DNA from: Streptomyces sp. PTY087I2
GTDB lineage: Bacteria; Actinomycetota; Actinomycetes; Streptomycetales; Streptomycetaceae
NCBI RefSeq assembly: GCF_001687325.1
Contig: NZ_LZRD01000006.1
Coordinates: 1 to 64,000 of the forward strand
Direction: 5' to 3'
Length of the DNA: 64,000 nt
Numbering within the stretch: position 1 is the first letter of the stretch; every line of letters starts with the position of its first letter. The notes under the pieces are model-generated. The model ran no database searches. It was not told where the DNA came from and was given only the letters and a program-made list of their open reading frames with translations. The translations under genes were made by a program, and so were the position numbers. Positions 62,161 through 64,000 of this stretch are shown piece by piece.

Positions 62161-62973
62161 ATGCCCGCACAGGGTAAGCACCGCCGTCCCAAGTCCACCT
62201 CGCTCGGCCGCGGCATCGCCGCCGTGACCACCGGTGGAGCCGTTCTCGCCCTCCCGGTGATCGGTGCCACCAGCGCCTTCGCCGCCCCCGCGCCCGCCGC
62301 GGCCCCGCAGGCCGTGGCGCCCGCCGCAGTGGCCCCGCAGGCGAATTCCGCCGCGAAGGCCGCCCCCGCCAAGCATTCCGTGGTGGCCGGCGAAACCCTT
62401 TCCAAGATCGCCCGCGAGCATTCCGTCAGCGGCGGCTGGAAGAAGCTGTACGAAGGCAACCGGAAGATCGTCGGAGCGAATCCCGACCTCATTCACCCCG
62501 GTATCAAGCTGGTCATCGGCGCCAAGTCCGCAGCCGCGTCGGACGACAAGGCGGCCAAGGCTTCCCCGTCCGCCGCGCGCGGTGCCTCGGCGGACCGCGC
62601 CGACCGTTCGGAGCGCATCAACGCCGCCCCCGTGGCAAAGGCCGTCACCTACACGAACGACCTCGACGGCTGGATCAGGGAATCGCTGGCGATCATGGCC
62701 GAGCGGGGTATCCCCGGCACCTACGAGGGCATTCACCGCAACATCATGCGCGAGTCCTCCGGCAACCCGAACGCCATCAACAACTGGGACTCCAACGCGG
62801 CCAAGGGCATCCCGTCCAAGGGCCTGCTCCAGGTCATCGACCCGACCTTCCAGGCCTACCACGTGCCCGGCACCTCGACCGACAGCTACGACCCGGTCGC
62901 CAACATCACGGCCGCGTGCAACTACGCCGCGGACCGCTACGGCTCGATCGACAACGTCTTCGGCGCCTACTGA
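62161..62973 (+). CDS. Secreted LysM-transglycosylase cell-wall hydrolase
   Basis: A 270-residue exported protein. The signal peptide (about 1-42, IAAVTTGGAVLALPVIGAT) is followed by a LysM domain (about 72-120, HSVVAGETLSKIAREH, PDLIHPGIKLVIG) that binds peptidoglycan, an Ala/Ser linker, and a transglycosylase SLT-like domain (about 170-270, IMRESSGNPNAINNWD, SKGLLQVIDPTFQAYH). The Glu in MRES would be catalytic. It cleaves glycan strands during spore germination or growth. Expression is governed by the adjacent riboswitch, and a terminator follows. Confidence 0.93.
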   Translation: MPAQGKHRRPKSTSLGRGIAAVTTGGAVLALPVIGATSAFAAPAPAAAPQAVAPAAVAPQANSAAKAAPAKHSVVAGETLSKIAREHSVSGGWKKLYEGNRKIVGANPDLIHPGIKLVIGAKSAAASDDKAAKASPSAARGASADRADRSERINAAPVAKAVTYTNDLDGWIRESLAIMAERGIPGTYEGIHRNIMRESSGNPNAINNWDSNAAKGIPSKGLLQVIDPTFQAYHVPGTSTDSYDPVANITAACNYAADRYGSIDNVFGAY

Positions 62974-62996
62974 TCCCCGCGCGACCGAACAGCACG

Positions 62997-63029
62997 AGGA
63001 GCCCCGGACCGCAATGGTCCGGGGCTCCT
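62997..63029 (+). terminator. Terminator after the transglycosylase gene
   Basis: Perfect 14-bp stem AGGAGCCCCGGACC / GGTCCGGGGCTCCT with a GCAAT loop, 23 bases past the stop. Confidence 0.85.
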
Positions 63030-63100
63030 TCGTCGTACCCGGGGAACCGTCGGGAAGTTACCCCCAAGTTTCTCGTGACTTACCACGCGAACGGCAGTAG

Positions 63101-64000
<900 letters not shown>

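Overview
The window is Streptomyces-type chromosome. It has very high GC with strongly biased third codon positions, GTG starts, ATGA/GTGA start-stop overlaps, leaderless promoters, a chaplin, a melC1-melC2 tyrosinase pair, a blaL/blaA/blaB-type beta-lactamase locus and a c-di-AMP riboswitch in front of a LysM/transglycosylase gene. No rRNA, tRNA or CRISPR array was seen.

Layout. 1-8.3 kb: end of an ABC exporter, a PAS/GAF/SpoIIE phosphatase, a secreted GH26-like glycosidase, a cytochrome P450 divergent from melC1-melC2, and a chaplin. 8.4-17.9 kb: eight co-directional overlapping genes for an exopolysaccharide (glycosyltransferases, initiating sugar transferase, polymerase/ligase, flippase, deacetylase, Wzz-like chain regulator, GNAT-type modifier). 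18.2-20.3 kb: a polyprenyl diphosphate synthase coupled to a TPR protein. 20.5-30.3 kb: a DUF4166 relic, a fused F420-type/hemerythrin protein, an aldo/keto reductase, an S33-type hydrolase, a rhodanese, a PIG-L deacetylase, an XRE-cupin regulator, and a three-gene acyl-CoA/quinone oxidoreductase operon.

31.07-37.93 kb is a probable acquired island. It begins directly after a U-tailed terminator, is bounded by an 11-bp direct repeat, has less biased base composition, and holds integrase debris plus an intact three-gene operon. The operon encodes a small membrane protein, a beta-rich protein of unknown function, and a 1176-residue protein joining a Lon-protease-like domain (Ser315/Lys369 dyad), one membrane segment and fourteen WD40 repeats. 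This is the best candidate in the window for an undescribed system.

38-43 kb: a complete peptide/nickel-type ABC importer operon of five genes. 43.1-46 kb: beta-lactamase divergent from a LysR regulator and a cytosolic penicillin-recognising-type protein. 46-57.4 kb: secreted and small stress-type proteins, a FUSC-type membrane protein, a PHP hydrolase, and a membrane-spanning XRE protein divergent from a secreted protein. 57.4-64 kb: a second SpoIIE phosphatase, an FprA-type ferredoxin reductase under an iron-box-like site, the riboswitch-controlled cell-wall hydrolase, and the start of a cholesterol oxidase that runs off the window.
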